A stretch of DNA of 64,000 nt from Klebsiella grimontii (lineage in GTDB: Bacteria; Pseudomonadota; Gammaproteobacteria; Enterobacterales; Enterobacteriaceae): contig NZ_FZTC01000017.1 of assembly GCF_900200035.1 (NCBI RefSeq), forward strand, positions 353,286 to 417,285. The letters run 5' to 3'. Shown here in pieces: positions 29,692 to 40,710 of this stretch (within the stretch, counting starts at the first letter, position 1; each line of letters opens with the position of its first letter). The translations under genes and the position numbers were made by a program. The notes under the pieces are model-generated. The model was not told the DNA's origin. It ran no database searches and was given only the letters and a program-made list of their open reading frames with translations.

Positions 29692-31626
29692 TCAGGCGGC
29701 AGGACGCGCAATCACGCTACGGGTTTCCATACGGACTTCGGCAATCGTCACATCGATCACATCCGTGACTTTGTAGACGACTTCGCCTTTAATCTGCACG
29801 GTGCCGTTTTCCTGGCTGCACACCAGCTCATCGCGCACGGCGTGAAGGAACGGCGCCGGGATAAAGGCAACCGCGCCGTTATCAACCAGGCGCACGCGCA
29901 TGCCGCCGCGGCTGACATCGATAATCTCAGCCGCAAAGCGGGTAGTGGTACCGGCCTGCGGATTCAGATAGCGGGCGTACAGCCAGTCTCCGACATCGCG
30001 CTCCGCCATGCGGTTGAGGCGGCGGCGTTCAGCCATTTGTACCGCAACATCATCCTGCGGACGGGAGATCGCTTCCCCTTTAATAATCGCTTTCAGCAGA
30101 CGATGGTTGATCATATCGCCGTACTTACGGATCGGGGAGGTCCAGGTCGCATAGGCCTCAAGACCGAGGCCGAAGTGCGGGCCCGGCTCGGTGCTAATTT
30201 CTGCAAACGACTGGAAGCGGCGAATACGGCTGTCGAGGAAACCGGACGGCTGCGCGTCCAGCTCGCGACGCAGCTTGCAGAAGCCTTCCAGCGTCAGCAC
30301 TTCCACCGGGTCAACGTGCACGTCGTGCGTCTTCAGTAAGGCCGCGAGCTGTTCGGTGTTGGCCGGATCGAATCCGGTATGCACGTTATAAACGCCGAAA
30401 CCGAGCTTATCGCGCAGCACGCGGGCGGCGCAGATGTTGGCGGCGATCATTGACTCTTCAACGATACGGTTAGCGATGCGGCGCGGTTCGGCAACGATAT
30501 CCAGCACTTCGCCTTTTTCGCCCAACACAAAGCGATAATCCGGGCGGTCTTTGAACACCAGCGCGTGGTTTTTACGCCATTCGCTACGACGCAGGCAGAC
30601 CTCCTGCAGCAGTTTAATTTGCCGGGCGATAGTCTCGCTGTCCGGCTGCCAGCTGCCGTTGTTTTCCAGCCAGTCGGAAACATCATCGTAGGCCAGCTTC
30701 GCTTTCGACTCGATGGTCGCCGCGAAGAACTGAATATCGTCTTCGATGGTTCCGTTATCAGCGAGGATCATGCGGCAGGCCAGCACCGGGCGAACCGCGT
30801 TGGGGCGCAGAGAGCAGAGGTCGTCCGAGAGCTCGCGCGGCAGCATCGGAATGTTGAAGCCAGGCAGATAGTTGGTAAAGGCGCGAATTTTCGCCGTGTT
30901 GTCCAGCTTGCTGCCTTCGGCAATCCAGGCGGTCGGATCGGCGATAGCGACGGTCAGGTGCAGTTTACCGTCAGCGTTCTGCTCGACGTACAGCGCATCG
31001 TCCATATCTTCGGTGCTGGCGCTATCGATGGTCACGAAAGCCAGTTCCGTTAAATCGCGGCGGTCCAGACCTTCATCAAGCATCTCGGTCGCCACGCCGT
31101 CCGGCGCTTCTTTTTCCAGATTGTGACGCGCCAGGGTGACCCACCATGGTACGAAATGATCGTCGCCGTAGGTAATGTACTGGGTGAGCTCAGCGTAGAA
31201 ACCACGGTCGCCTTTCAGCGGATGACGGCGCATTTCGGCAACGGCCCAGTCACCCTCTTTAAAATCATGCTCTACGCCGCGCGCGGCGCGGCAGGGAATG
31301 GCATCTTTCAGCAGCGGATGGTCAGGAACGATAGAAAGACGATCGTCTTTTTTATGAACTTTGCCGACAAAACGCGTCAGGAACGGCTCAACCAGTTCTT
31401 CCGGTTCAGCGCTTTCGCGTTCTTTTTCAGTATTGACCACGGCGATAATACGATCGCCATGCATCACTTTTTTCATTTGCGGCGGCGGAATGAAATAGCT
31501 TTTCTGCGAGTCGACTTCGAGGAAGCCAAACCCTTTTTCCGTCCCCTTAACGACCCCTTCAACGCGCGGAGTCTGGGAATGCAGTTGCTGTTTAAGCTGC
31601 GCTAGCAGCGGGTTGTCCTGAAACAT
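29692..31626 (-). CDS. rnb: Exoribonuclease II
   Basis: RNase II degrades single-stranded RNA from the 3' end. It is 644 residues, as in E. coli. The order is cold-shock domains, the RNB catalytic domain, and an S1 domain at the C terminus. The metal-binding aspartates are visible in STEDMDDAL, with D207, D209 and D210. It is transcribed alone. Confidence 0.98.
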   Translation of the reverse strand: MFQDNPLLAQLKQQLHSQTPRVEGVVKGTEKGFGFLEVDSQKSYFIPPPQMKKVMHGDRIIAVVNTEKERESAEPEELVEPFLTRFVGKVHKKDDRLSIVPDHPLLKDAIPCRAARGVEHDFKEGDWAVAEMRRHPLKGDRGFYAELTQYITYGDDHFVPWWVTLARHNLEKEAPDGVATEMLDEGLDRRDLTELAFVTIDSASTEDMDDALYVEQNADGKLHLTVAIADPTAWIAEGSKLDNTAKIRAFTNYLPGFNIPMLPRELSDDLCSLRPNAVRPVLACRMILADNGTIEDDIQFFAATIESKAKLAYDDVSDWLENNGSWQPDSETIARQIKLLQEVCLRRSEWRKNHALVFKDRPDYRFVLGEKGEVLDIVAEPRRIANRIVEESMIAANICAARVLRDKLGFGVYNVHTGFDPANTEQLAALLKTHDVHVDPVEVLTLEGFCKLRRELDAQPSGFLDSRIRRFQSFAEISTEPGPHFGLGLEAYATWTSPIRKYGDMINHRLLKAIIKGEAISRPQDDVAVQMAERRRLNRMAERDVGDWLYARYLNPQAGTTTRFAAEIIDVSRGGMRVRLVDNGAVAFIPAPFLHAVRDELVCSQENGTVQIKGEVVYKVTDVIDVTIAEVRMETRSVIARPAA

Positions 31627-31707
31627 AATTTCGTATTTTCGTGGCTAAAAGAGCGGCTGACATTTTTACGCGAATATGCCTGCCGCAGCAAGCGCTGTTT
31701 CAGCAAT

Positions 31708-32865
31708 TTACGTCTCCTGACCTACATTGCCGAGGGCGATTTTCAGCCGATTCATCCAACCGCACAGCCCGCACCAGGCGAGAAGATCGATAGCCGCGCT
31801 TCGGGAAAGCCCGTATTCAGTGAGGGGAGTTAGCTGGGCGGCGCTGAAGCGGTCGGGCGCGCGGGTCAAAAGCTGTACGGATTGTAAAAGCTGGCGCTCA
31901 ATTGACGGGGTGTCTCCCCATGCCTGGACGCCGGATTCATTACCGCGCAAAGCGTCCGTGAGATCGGCCAAATCTGGACATCGCGAAGCCCAGGCGTTAA
32001 AGCAGCTGACGCTGCCATTAATCCGCGCGGCTATCAGCGCCACCTGCGCGGCGAACGGCTGTTGGCCGCTAAGATGGGTCAGAAGCTGTTCCTGTAGCGC
32101 CAGCGGAGGTTCCTGGGCCGCCAGCAGCGGAGCCAGTTCGAAAAGGCCCGGATGTTTTTGCCAGTTCGCTAAAAGAGACTGGCGATCATCGTCGGCATAG
32201 CGCAAGTCGGAATCGTCAAGCCCTGGCTGCCAATCACTCCCCCTCGTGTCGAAAAGCGCTTCTGGAGCATCTTCCTGCTGCGGCATGCCGGGGATCCAGC
32301 GCACCGGGTAGCCCAGCGCGGCATGGAATGCGGCGATAGCGCGAGCCTGGAAGCTGATAAAGCCAATGATCTGATTGATGAGGATAATATCGCGACTGGT
32401 CAGCCCAACTTCATCTAGCTGGCTGCGGGAGAGTGCGTTAATCAGCGAAGGAGAGCTCGCGAGCTGGCGTGCGTACTGGGTAATCTGCGCCAGGCGACGG
32501 TTGCTCTCGCGCGAGGAGTCCGGACCGGGAAGCGGCGCCAGCCGGGCGGCGTAGTGATTGCACAGGCGCTGTACGCCATAAACCTGGGCGACGGTCAGCG
32601 CCGTACTCAGCCGATCGTAGGCGCTAAACGTCTGCAGACGATTAACCGTCACTGACGTGGGGAAGAGGGCATCTGCCAGCCGCCGGGCGGGCGTAAGCCA
32701 GCGCGCATGCGCCTCGAGCAGCTCTTCGGGGAGCGTCAGATCGAGTAGAAAACGATCTTCGACGTGGGCGGCTTCTGGGACGAGCGGCAATACATCCACC
32801 GGGCAGATTGTTGACTGGGTCTCATGATACCAGTGGTTTTTGCCGTAAACGCGGCGTTGCTCCAT
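31708..32865 (-). CDS. yciW: YciW, AhpD-like carboxymuconolactone decarboxylase family protein
   Basis: The ATG at 32865 after AAGGA gives 385 residues beginning MEQRRVYGKNHWYHETQ, matching E. coli YciW. The protein resembles the AhpD-like/CMD alkylhydroperoxidase-related family. In E. coli yciW is linked to cysteine and methionine metabolism through CysB, but its reaction is unproven. The protein is Ala/Leu-rich and soluble. Confidence 0.88.
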   Translation of the reverse strand: MEQRRVYGKNHWYHETQSTICPVDVLPLVPEAAHVEDRFLLDLTLPEELLEAHARWLTPARRLADALFPTSVTVNRLQTFSAYDRLSTALTVAQVYGVQRLCNHYAARLAPLPGPDSSRESNRRLAQITQYARQLASSPSLINALSRSQLDEVGLTSRDIILINQIIGFISFQARAIAAFHAALGYPVRWIPGMPQQEDAPEALFDTRGSDWQPGLDDSDLRYADDDRQSLLANWQKHPGLFELAPLLAAQEPPLALQEQLLTHLSGQQPFAAQVALIAARINGSVSCFNAWASRCPDLADLTDALRGNESGVQAWGDTPSIERQLLQSVQLLTRAPDRFSAAQLTPLTEYGLSRSAAIDLLAWCGLCGWMNRLKIALGNVGQET

Positions 32866-33014
32866 GGGCGTTCCTTGTTCGGTATGTGGCAAACCGCCGT
32901 TTCGCGGTCATGCTATGCGGAACTATCCTGGCTTAACCCTGGAGCGGGAGAAAATATTGATACGTGCTAACAAATAGCGGATTGGAATAACAGCAGGAAA
33001 GCGCGGGGGAAAGA

Positions 33015-33040
33015 ACCCTCCTCACGGATGCGAGGAGGGT
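33015..33040 (-). terminator. fabI terminator
   Basis: ACCCTCCTC and GAGGAGGGT form a nine-base-pair stem just beyond the fabI stop, followed on the minus strand by TTCTTTCC. Confidence 0.8.
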
Positions 33041-33047
33041 GAAGAAC

Positions 33048-33836
33048 TTATTTCAGTTCCAGCTCGTTCATCGCGGCGATGCTGAAGCCGCCGTCAACGT
33101 GAACGACTTCGCCGGAGATGCCGGCAGACAGGTCGGAGCACAGGAAGGCTGCGCTGTTGCCGACGTCTTCAGTGGTGACGGTGCGACGGATCGGGGTGAC
33201 CGCTTCGCAGTGCGCCAGCATCTTACGGAAATCTTTAATACCGGATGCCGCCAGGGTACGGATCGGACCGGCGGAGATAGCGTTGACGCGAACGCCTTCC
33301 GGGCCCATGGCGTTCGCCATGTAGCGCACGTTAGCTTCAAGAGAGGCTTTCGCCAGGCCCATCACGTTGTAGTTCGGGATGGCGCGCTCTGCGCCCAGGT
33401 AGGAGAGCGTCAGCAGGGCGGAGCCCGGGTTCAGCATACCGCGGCAGGCTTTCGCCATCGCCACAAAGCTGTAGGCGCTGATATCGTGAGCGATTTTGAA
33501 ACCTTCACGGGTCACCGCGTTAACGTAGTCGCCGTCCAGTTGGTCTGCCGGCGCAAAGCCGATGGAGTGAACGAAACCGTCGAACTTCGGCCATACTTTT
33601 GCCAGTTCGGTGAACAGAGACTCGATGCTCTCATCTTCCGCGACATCGCACGGCAGGACGATATTAGAGCCCAGCGCGGCGGCAAATTCTTCCACACGAC
33701 CTTTCAGTTTGTCGTTCTGATAGGTGAACGCCAGTTCAGCCCCTTCACGGTGCATGGCTTGCGCGATGCCGTAGGCGATGGACAGTTTGCTGGCAAGGCC
33801 AGTCAACAGAATGCGCTTACCGGAAAGAAAACCCAT
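33048..33836 (-). CDS. fabI: Enoyl-[acyl-carrier-protein] reductase (NADH)
   Basis: FabI performs the last reduction of each fatty-acid elongation round and is the target of triclosan. It is 262 residues with the modified SDR active site Y146, Y156 and K163. G93, F203-region residues and M159, where triclosan resistance changes are known in E. coli, appear wild type at the positions I can count (G93, M159). It is transcribed alone. Confidence 0.98.
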   Translation of the reverse strand: MGFLSGKRILLTGLASKLSIAYGIAQAMHREGAELAFTYQNDKLKGRVEEFAAALGSNIVLPCDVAEDESIESLFTELAKVWPKFDGFVHSIGFAPADQLDGDYVNAVTREGFKIAHDISAYSFVAMAKACRGMLNPGSALLTLSYLGAERAIPNYNVMGLAKASLEANVRYMANAMGPEGVRVNAISAGPIRTLAASGIKDFRKMLAHCEAVTPIRRTVTTEDVGNSAAFLCSDLSAGISGEVVHVDGGFSIAAMNELELK

Positions 33837-34046
33837 AGCTTTTAATCCTTATCGTTATTGCGTATTTTTACTTTAACAATCATTAAGTTAGCGTTGTCAT
33901 TTCAAAATAACTCAAATTTAGCCGGGAATTATATCCCACTGACGACCCCTTGTGTCACGATATTTTTCGGCCATTCGCCACGTCATATCGCGCTTTGGCT
34001 ACCGTGTATACAAGAGTATACCATCTGAAATTGCGGCGACGCGGCG
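33837..34046 (-). promoter_or_regulatory. fabI promoter region
   Basis: This AT-rich stretch lies between the HutD/Ves-like gene and fabI. It must hold the fabI promoter; a site for fatty-acid regulators is likely by analogy with E. coli but is not clear by eye. No small gene is seen. Confidence 0.4.
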
Positions 34047-34589
34047 CTAGCGGCGAACGATTTCCGCCAGTAAAAGTCGGGCGTCCGCAGACTGCGGTAA
34101 CAGCTCGCCTGGCGATTCGTCCTGCCACCAGATCCCGAAGCCGGCCTGATAAACCGCGTCAGCCAGCCGCCAGCTACCCTGGAGAATCCATGCGATGCCC
34201 TCCGCGGCGGGCCGCTGTCCTTCCGCGATGACGTTCACGCGCGCCGCGGCGCGCGTGCGCTGGGTCATAATATTGAAGTCCAGACCGCGTCCGCTGATGC
34301 CTTCGCTGGCAATAGGCCACTCGCCGGCAAACGCCCACGGTTGCCAGAGCTCAAGGCGCTGGGCGATATCATCGCCCCGTAGCCACAGCGGCTGTCCCTC
34401 AAGCAGGGTGATGACCCGGTCAACACCGGGAAAAGGGGAGAACGGACCGTCGTTTTCCAGCGTGGCGATACTGGCGCGCCAGAGAAACGGCGCGTCCGGC
34501 GAGGCAATGCTGACGATTTCGCGCGTTTCCCCGCGGCCATTTTTCCACGGCGTCACGGGCAGGGTAGAAAATTGAACCGGAAAAATCAT
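34047..34589 (-). CDS. HutD/Ves family cupin protein
   Basis: The 180-residue protein matches the HutD/Ves family: TPWKNGRGETREI near the N terminus, FLWRASIATL, FPGVDRVITLLEG and DFNIMT. E. coli Ves is a cold- and stress-inducible member; HutD proteins accompany histidine use. The gene lies 18 bp after sapF on the same strand, so it is probably read with the sap operon. In E. coli this spot holds ycjD and ves is elsewhere. The biochemical role is unknown. Confidence 0.85.
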   Translation of the reverse strand: MIFPVQFSTLPVTPWKNGRGETREIVSIASPDAPFLWRASIATLENDGPFSPFPGVDRVITLLEGQPLWLRGDDIAQRLELWQPWAFAGEWPIASEGISGRGLDFNIMTQRTRAAARVNVIAEGQRPAAEGIAWILQGSWRLADAVYQAGFGIWWQDESPGELLPQSADARLLLAEIVRR

Positions 34590-34607
34590 CGAAGTTTACG
34601 CCTCAGA

Positions 34608-35417
34608 TTATTTGCCGTCTTTACGCCAGGCATCGGCAGTGAGCGCCTCGCCGAAATGGCCGGCAATCAGGCGTTTCGTCAGGTCGTGCAGCGGAGAGGC
34701 CAGCACGTCCGCGGTACTGCCGCGTTCGACCACTTCCCCTTGATGCATCACCAGCACCTGATCGCTGATGTGCTTCATCATGCCCAGATGCTGAGTCACG
34801 TAAATATAGGAGATACCCTGTTTTTCCTGCAGCTCCAGCATCAGGTTAATCAGCTGCGAGCGCATTGACATATCCAGCGACGCCAGCGCTTCATCGCAGA
34901 CGATGACCTTCGGGCGCAGGATCAGCGCGCGCGCCAGGCCTAGACGTTGTTTCTGTCCCGGCGCCAGCATATGCGGGTAGTAGCTGACGTGGTCCGGCAG
35001 CAGGCCGACCATGCGCAACGTTTCGATAATCTGCTTCTGCCGCGCTTCGGGTTCGAGGTCGGTATTCAGGCGCAGCGGAAAATCGAGGATTTGCGAAATA
35101 CGCTGCCGGGGATTGAGCGAGGTCGACGGATCCTGAAAGATCATGCGAATCTTCTGGCTGCGAAAAGAGTAATCGCCAAACGCCAGCGGGCGATCGTCAA
35201 TCAGCAGTTCGCCGGTGCTGGGTTCGACCATTCCGGCGAGCATTTTCGCCAGCGTTGACTTGCCGGAACCGTTCTCGCCGATAATCGCCAGGGTCTGGCG
35301 CTCGCGCAGGGTAAAGCTTAGTGGCTTGACCGCTTCCACCGTTTGCCGATGAAACCAGCCGGTGCGGTAGCGAAAGGTCTTACTCAGATTGCGCACTTCA
35401 AGCAATGTTTCGACCAT
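34608..35417 (-). CDS. sapF: Sap transporter ATP-binding protein SapF
   Basis: This is a 269-residue ABC ATPase with Walker A GENGSGKS, the Q-loop FQDP, the signature region LAPGQKQRL and Walker B VIVCDEAL. Together with SapD it energises the SapBC permease. Sap systems are linked to antimicrobial-peptide resistance, to Trk potassium uptake (through SapD) and to putrescine export in E. coli. It follows sapD with a one-base gap. Confidence 0.96.
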   Translation of the reverse strand: MVETLLEVRNLSKTFRYRTGWFHRQTVEAVKPLSFTLRERQTLAIIGENGSGKSTLAKMLAGMVEPSTGELLIDDRPLAFGDYSFRSQKIRMIFQDPSTSLNPRQRISQILDFPLRLNTDLEPEARQKQIIETLRMVGLLPDHVSYYPHMLAPGQKQRLGLARALILRPKVIVCDEALASLDMSMRSQLINLMLELQEKQGISYIYVTQHLGMMKHISDQVLVMHQGEVVERGSTADVLASPLHDLTKRLIAGHFGEALTADAWRKDGK

Positions 35418-35418
35418 T

Positions 35419-36411
35419 TCACTCTTTCTCCATGTTCAGCGGGAAATGACAGGCATAGAGGTGGTTACGTGCGCCTACCAGCCGGGGCGTTTCGATACAT
35501 TCGCGCTGGGCATAAGGGCAACGCGGCCCGAGCCGGCAGCCGATGGGCAGCTGTTCGAGCAGTGGGATCGCCCCCGGCAGGGTATTGAGCCGACTCTTGT
35601 GCGGCATGGCGCTACCGAAATCGGGAATCGCCCGAATCAGCGCCTGGGTGTAGGGGTGATGAGGAATCGTCACCAGCTCTTCGCTCGGTGCGGTTTCCAC
35701 CGTCTGCCCGCAGTACATCACGTTGATTTTGTCCGCCCATTTACTGAGCATCTGCATATCGTGACTGATCAGCAAAATGGTGGTGTTGTTGTTTTGGTTT
35801 AACCGCGTTAGCAGGCGGATAATTTGCGCCTGCGTTGTCGGCTCCATGGCGTTGGTCGGCTCGTCGGCGATCAGCAGCCGCGGCTGGTTAGCCAGCGCGA
35901 TGGCGATCATGACCTTTTGGCACTCTCCGTCCGTCAGCTCATAGGGGAAGCTGCGCATCGCATCTTTATGGTCTTTAATCCCCACGCGGTGCAGAAGCTC
36001 GATGGCGCGCCGCTTGCGCCAGCCCAGGCGCTGCCACCAGCGTCCTTTAAAGGTCCAGCCGGGGATATTCTGCGTTAATTGCTGACCGATCCGTTCGGAA
36101 GGGTCGAGACAGGATTGCGGCTCCTGAAAAATCATTGAGACGTTGTGGCCCACCAGCTTACGCCGCTCGCGCACCGACAGACGCAGCAGATCGATATCAT
36201 CGAAGCGCATGCGGTCGGCGGTCACCCGCCAGTTGTCCTTGGTGACGCCGCAAATCGCTTTAGCTATAAGGCTTTTACCCGAGCCGGACTCCCCGACGAG
36301 GCCGCGTATTTCCCCCTCGGCGAGAGTCAGGCTGACGCGATCGACGGCTTTTACCCAGCCTTCGCTGGTCTTGAACTCAATGGTTAAATTTCGGATATCG
36401 AGTAACGGCAT
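35419..36411 (-). CDS. sapD: Sap transporter ATP-binding protein SapD
   Basis: This is a 330-residue ABC ATPase of the oligopeptide-transporter type. It has Walker A GESGSGKS, the signature segment TDGECQKV, Walker B LLIADEPT and the C-terminal OppD-like cysteine-containing tail ([14 protein letters not shown]). Its start touches the sapC stop (one-base overlap). E. coli SapD also supports TrkH/TrkG potassium uptake. Confidence 0.96.
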   Translation of the reverse strand: MPLLDIRNLTIEFKTSEGWVKAVDRVSLTLAEGEIRGLVGESGSGKSLIAKAICGVTKDNWRVTADRMRFDDIDLLRLSVRERRKLVGHNVSMIFQEPQSCLDPSERIGQQLTQNIPGWTFKGRWWQRLGWRKRRAIELLHRVGIKDHKDAMRSFPYELTDGECQKVMIAIALANQPRLLIADEPTNAMEPTTQAQIIRLLTRLNQNNNTTILLISHDMQMLSKWADKINVMYCGQTVETAPSEELVTIPHHPYTQALIRAIPDFGSAMPHKSRLNTLPGAIPLLEQLPIGCRLGPRCPYAQRECIETPRLVGARNHLYACHFPLNMEKE

Positions 36412-37301
36412 TATTCCACCCCGGCGATGATGGCGCGGCGGATCCCGTCGCCCAGCAGATTAACCAGCAGGACGCTTATCATGATTGCCGCGCCCGGCAG
36501 CATCACCGTCCACGGCGCCACGTAAATCAGCTCCAGCGCGTCGCCGAGCATCGCTCCCCATTCGGGAGAAGGAAGCTGCGCGCCGAGGTCGAGGAAGCCC
36601 AGCGCGGCGATATCGAGGATCGCCATCGACAGCGCGCGGGTGATCTCAGTGACCAGGCCAGAGGTAATGTTCGGCAGCACCGCGAACCATAAAATATTTA
36701 GCGTCGAGGCTCCGTCAAGGCGGGCGGCGATAACGTACTCTTTTTCCAGTTCGTCATGCACCATGCTGTAAACCGAACGCACCATCCGCGGCAGAAGCGC
36801 CAGCCAGACGGCGAACATCGCGTGGCTGAGGTGCGGCCCGGCGAAGGCGACCACGATAATGGCCAGCAGCAGGGACGGGATCGACAGCAGCGTGTCAAGA
36901 ATATGGTTCATCACCGCCGACCGCAGGCCGTGAGTGGACCCGGCAATCACGCCGAGCACCAGCCCCAGCAGGGCGGCGCCGAGCGTTACCACAAATGCGC
37001 CGCCGACCGTTGGCGCCGCGCCGCTCAGCAGGCGGCTCAGGACATCGCGACCGAGATCGTCAGTACCGAGAAAGAACGACACTTCGCCGTACCGCGACCA
37101 TGACGGCGGCAGCAGCTGATAGCCGAGGAACTGCTGGTCGATGCCGTAAGGGGCGAACCAGCCGCCGAAAACGCACAGTAGCGCCAGCGCCGCGCAGCCG
37201 TACAGGCCGATCATCGCGGTCGTATCGCCGTAGAATTTTCGCCATACGGTGCGCAGCGCGCCAGGCGGGCGCTTCTCCAGATAGACGCTATCGTAGGGCA
37301 T
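36411..37301 (-). CDS. sapC: Sap transporter permease SapC
   Basis: This 296-residue inner-membrane permease has an N-terminal helix and about five more, with the DppC-like EAA motif region [20 protein letters not shown]. It overlaps sapB by 14 bp and pairs with SapB in the channel. Confidence 0.96.
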   Translation of the reverse strand: MPYDSVYLEKRPPGALRTVWRKFYGDTTAMIGLYGCAALALLCVFGGWFAPYGIDQQFLGYQLLPPSWSRYGEVSFFLGTDDLGRDVLSRLLSGAAPTVGGAFVVTLGAALLGLVLGVIAGSTHGLRSAVMNHILDTLLSIPSLLLAIIVVAFAGPHLSHAMFAVWLALLPRMVRSVYSMVHDELEKEYVIAARLDGASTLNILWFAVLPNITSGLVTEITRALSMAILDIAALGFLDLGAQLPSPEWGAMLGDALELIYVAPWTVMLPGAAIMISVLLVNLLGDGIRRAIIAGVE

Positions 37302-38253
37302 ACCATTCCTTATGTTTCAGTGGGTTTGCCATCGCACCCAAAATATCGGATATCACGTTCACAATAATCACCAGCGCGCCGATGACCATCACGCCCGCCG
37401 AGATCGCGGCGTAGTCCTGTTGACGAATGGCGTTGATGAGCCAGCGGCCGAGCCCCGGCCAGCTAAAGACCATTTCGGTAATCATCGCCAGCGTTAGCAT
37501 GGTGGAGAACTGCAGCCCCAGGCGTGGGATCACCGGCGGTAGGGCGTTGTGCAGGACGTGGCGGTGTAAAATTGTCCGCCGCGATACGCCGCGGGTGGCG
37601 GCGGCTTTGACATAGTTGGTGTCGTACACTTCGCTGGTGCTGATGCGCATCAGACGGATCACTTCCGTCGTCGGCGCCACCGCCAGGGTCAGTACCGGCA
37701 GCACCATGTGCCGCGCCGCGCTGACGATCATTTCATGACGCCACGGCGAATCAGAGAGCCATGCGTCGATCAGCGCAAAGCCGGTGACCGATTTCACTTC
37801 ATAGAGCAGGTCGAAGCGCCCGGAAACCGGAAACCAGCCCAGGGTGAGGGAGAAGAACAGGGTCAGCAGCAGCGCCAGCCAGAAGACGGGAATCGAAAAG
37901 CCCAGCAGCGCCAGGGCGCTGATCAGGGTATCTGGCCACTTATTGCGCATGATCCCCGCCAGCATACCGACGGGGATCCCGATCACCAGCGCAAAACCGA
38001 AGGCGAGGATACAGAGCTCCATGGTAGCGGGAAAGACCTCTTTAAGCTGTTCGGAAATCAGCTGTCCGTTGATGCTGGAAACGCCGAAATCCCAGTGCAG
38101 CACCCCCTCAAACCAGAAGAGCCAGGCGTTCCACAGGGAGGCGCCCTGTAGCGGCGCGTGGGGCGTAAAGTAGCTCAGGCTAAAACCGACAAAGGTCAGC
38201 AAGAAGAGGGTAATCAGCAGCAGCAGCAGGCGACGCAGGGTAAAAATAATCAT
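37288..38253 (-). CDS. sapB: Sap transporter permease SapB
   Basis: This is a 321-residue DppB-type permease with about six membrane helices and the EAA-like loop [18 protein letters not shown]. Its start overlaps the sapA stop by four bases (ATGA), so translation is coupled. Confidence 0.96.
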   Translation of the reverse strand: MIIFTLRRLLLLLITLFLLTFVGFSLSYFTPHAPLQGASLWNAWLFWFEGVLHWDFGVSSINGQLISEQLKEVFPATMELCILAFGFALVIGIPVGMLAGIMRNKWPDTLISALALLGFSIPVFWLALLLTLFFSLTLGWFPVSGRFDLLYEVKSVTGFALIDAWLSDSPWRHEMIVSAARHMVLPVLTLAVAPTTEVIRLMRISTSEVYDTNYVKAAATRGVSRRTILHRHVLHNALPPVIPRLGLQFSTMLTLAMITEMVFSWPGLGRWLINAIRQQDYAAISAGVMVIGALVIIVNVISDILGAMANPLKHKEWYALR

Positions 38254-39893
38254 GGTTTTATCACCTCGTCTTCTTTTTCCCGCGAGACGCCTGCAAAAGA
38301 GGCGTTGCCAAACGGGCTCAGCACCAGGCCTTTCATATCGTAACGATAGGCCTGTAAACGCAGGGAGGAGGCCAGCGGCAGCACCGGTAGTTCATCGGCA
38401 AGAATGCGCTGCGCCTCTTTATAGGCTTCGATGCGCGAGGCCAACTGCTGCGAAGTGAGCGCCTTTTGCAGCACCTCGTCGAATTCGCGATGACACCAGT
38501 GAGCATAGTTGGTTTGCGAGGCAATCGCCGCGCAGCTCAAGAGCGGACGGAAAAAACTGTCCGGATCGTTACTGTCCGTTGCCCAGCCGGAAAGCGTCAG
38601 GTCGTGGTTCATATCCATTAATCTGGCCTCCTGAAAACGGCCTTCGACCGGCATAATAATCACCTTCACGCCAATTTGCGCCATATCCGCCTGGATAAGC
38701 TCGGCGGTTTTTAGCGGGCTGGGGTTCCAGGCCTGCGAGCTGGTGGGCACCCACAGCTTAAGCGTGAGCTTTTCCAGCCCCAGGGCTTTCAGCCGGGCGC
38801 GGGCTTCCGTGGGGTTATATTCGGTGATCCTGGCTTCGTTATCGTAGGCCCATGAAGCGCGAGGCAGCATGGACGCCGCGGTTTCCGCCGTGCCGTAGTA
38901 GATCGACTGCATAAGGCGCTGGTTGTTGATGGCCAGCGCCAGCGCGTGGCGTACCTCCGGGTTATCGAGCGGCGGCTTAGCGGTGTTAAACGCCAGCCAA
39001 GCGATATTCATTCCCGGACGCAGGGTCAGGCGCAGGCGCGGGTCATCGCGCAGAATAGAGAGCTGGCTTGCGGCGGGCCAGGCCAGCACGTCGCACTCGC
39101 CGGTCAGCAGTTTCGACAAGCGACCGGTGCCGCCGGAGCCGAGATCGACCACCACCTGCGGCATCAGCGGTTTACCGCGCCAGTAGGCCGGATGGCGCTG
39201 CAGGCGGATGTACTGACCGCTGCGGTACTCCGCCAGCTGGAACGGACCGGTGCCGACCGGTTGCCGATCGATCATTTCCTGACGATCGCTCTGCGCCAGC
39301 TTCGCGGCATACTCTGCCGACATCACCGAGGCGTAGTGGGTGGCCAGGTGCCAGAGGAACGAGGCGTCCGGGCGTTTGAGGCGAAACTCCACGCTATGAC
39401 TATCCAGCTTCCGCACGCTTTCCACGCTGTCGGCAAACTGTAAGCTATCGAAATAGGGGAAGTTGCTGCCGTTAACGTTGTGCCACGGGTGGTCGCGATT
39501 AAAAATGCGGCCAAAGGTGAAAATCACGTCATCGGCATTAAAATTGCGGGTCGGTTTGAACCAGGCGGTGGTCTGGAAAGGCACGTTGTTGCGCAGATGG
39601 AAGCGGTAGGTTGCGCCGTTGTCCAGCACCTCCCAGCTTTCAGCCAGTTCGGGGACCAGACGATAGGTATAAGGATCGACATCAAGCAGGCGGTCGTAGA
39701 GCTGGGCGGCCAGGGTATCGACGATCAGGCCGCTGCTGACTTTTTGTGGGTTAAAGGTGTTGACCTGACCGCTGACGCAATACACAAAGCCGCTATCGCG
39801 AATGTCGGCGTGCGCAGGCAGCGCGGGCGCGGCAAAAGCTTGCCCGCACAGCATAGATACCGCTGCCAGGAGAGAAGACAATTTCAGGCGCAT
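38250..39893 (-). CDS. sapA: Sap transporter periplasmic binding protein SapA
   Basis: SapA is the periplasmic solute-binding protein (family SBP_bac_5) of the Sap system. The ATG at 39893 gives 547 residues with a signal peptide of about 21 residues ending QAFA. The mature part begins [18 protein letters not shown], close to E. coli. Eight further in-frame upstream codons carry no clear ribosome-binding site. It heads the sapABCDF operon. Confidence 0.95.
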   Translation of the reverse strand: MRLKLSSLLAAVSMLCGQAFAAPALPAHADIRDSGFVYCVSGQVNTFNPQKVSSGLIVDTLAAQLYDRLLDVDPYTYRLVPELAESWEVLDNGATYRFHLRNNVPFQTTAWFKPTRNFNADDVIFTFGRIFNRDHPWHNVNGSNFPYFDSLQFADSVESVRKLDSHSVEFRLKRPDASFLWHLATHYASVMSAEYAAKLAQSDRQEMIDRQPVGTGPFQLAEYRSGQYIRLQRHPAYWRGKPLMPQVVVDLGSGGTGRLSKLLTGECDVLAWPAASQLSILRDDPRLRLTLRPGMNIAWLAFNTAKPPLDNPEVRHALALAINNQRLMQSIYYGTAETAASMLPRASWAYDNEARITEYNPTEARARLKALGLEKLTLKLWVPTSSQAWNPSPLKTAELIQADMAQIGVKVIIMPVEGRFQEARLMDMNHDLTLSGWATDSNDPDSFFRPLLSCAAIASQTNYAHWCHREFDEVLQKALTSQQLASRIEAYKEAQRILADELPVLPLASSLRLQAYRYDMKGLVLSPFGNASFAGVSREKEDEVIKP

Positions 39894-40256
39894 AGTTTCT
39901 TTTTGATTATAGAGCAAGGCTCTATCTTATTAATATTAAATAACATTTACCACCACCTTATTGCTTATGGAGATAATATAAGCGATGGTTGCGTCGGTTA
40001 TTTGACCAACGGATTCAAGTTCATACCGCTTATTAACTTCGAGTATACCTCGTAAATCACCCGACGTTTGGCATCAGGCAAGCAAGGGGTTGAGCAACGC
40101 GTATTTTCGATTCATCTGCTGCACGGCTTGAGAATGCTATGGGTATTGAGCATGGCGCTTATTTGCGCCGCAGCCCCGATTTTCGCCACATGGTATCTTT
40201 TTATTTGCGGTTTCTCCAGCGAGCCGTATCCGCACGGCTCGCTGGATGTTGAGGCG
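39894..40256. other. sapA upstream region (363 bp)
   Basis: The first 100 bases are AT-rich and probably hold the sap promoter. A perfect 13-bp hairpin (TCCAGCGAGCCGT with ACGGCTCGCTGGA, 40215-40246) lies 10 bp beyond the stop of the minus-strand ORF at 40257 and may end that transcript, though it lacks a T-run. A plus-strand frame 40068-40403 with one hydrophobic stretch crosses this hairpin and is doubtful. Confidence 0.45.
40215..40246 (-). terminator. Perfect hairpin after the unknown ORF
   Basis: A 13-bp perfect stem with a six-base loop (ATCCGC) sits between sapA and the 94-residue ORF. No T-run follows on either strand, so it may be a processing or protective structure instead. Confidence 0.5.
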
Positions 40257-40541
40257 CTACAGGGGAAGAAGTCGGTTATAGCGGGCGATATAATCTTTGG
40301 GATTTATTTCCAGCTTTCCACCATCGTGATGGATGGCGACATAGGTACGCAGGACCAGGCCGCTGTTCTGCGGCGTAATTGTCCAGCCCTGTTGACGATA
40401 TGAATCTTCGGTTGAGCGGATAAGCAGGTCCGAAAAGATCATCATGACCGAAAGCGCCGGCGCGCGGTGGCTTTTCATGGTATGGACCAGGCTGACGTGC
40501 GCCGCATAGCGGCCAAGCGTAGAAGGATTAACCGGAATCAT
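40257..40541 (-). CDS. Hypothetical protein
   Basis: This 94-residue frame encodes a soluble-looking protein with no motif I recognise. It has a normal composition, and a hairpin follows its stop directly. Its ribosome-binding site is weak. It occupies the slot of E. coli ymjA upstream of sapA but does not resemble it. It could be a real lineage-specific gene or a chance frame. Confidence 0.5.
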   Translation of the reverse strand: MIPVNPSTLGRYAAHVSLVHTMKSHRAPALSVMMIFSDLLIRSTEDSYRQQGWTITPQNSGLVLRTYVAIHHDGGKLEINPKDYIARYNRLLPL

Positions 40542-40710
40542 CTTTATTTTCAGTCCATTGAGTCATGATGCGCAGATGATAGTTCACATGAAGATATCTT
40601 GCTAGTTACAATTTTTTAACTACATGGGAACCGGCTCCCGCGTAGTCAAACGCCATTTTCCACGGCACAGGTCGCTTGCGGGAAGAAATCTCAATGTGAC
40701 GCTGTCACTT

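Noticed and set aside
33039..33845. A 268-codon plus-strand frame
   Set aside because: It is antisense to fabI along its whole length.
40068..40403. Plus-strand frame with a hydrophobic stretch upstream of sapA
   Set aside because: It crosses a perfect 13-bp hairpin and overlaps the better minus-strand ORF; no ribosome-binding site is evident.
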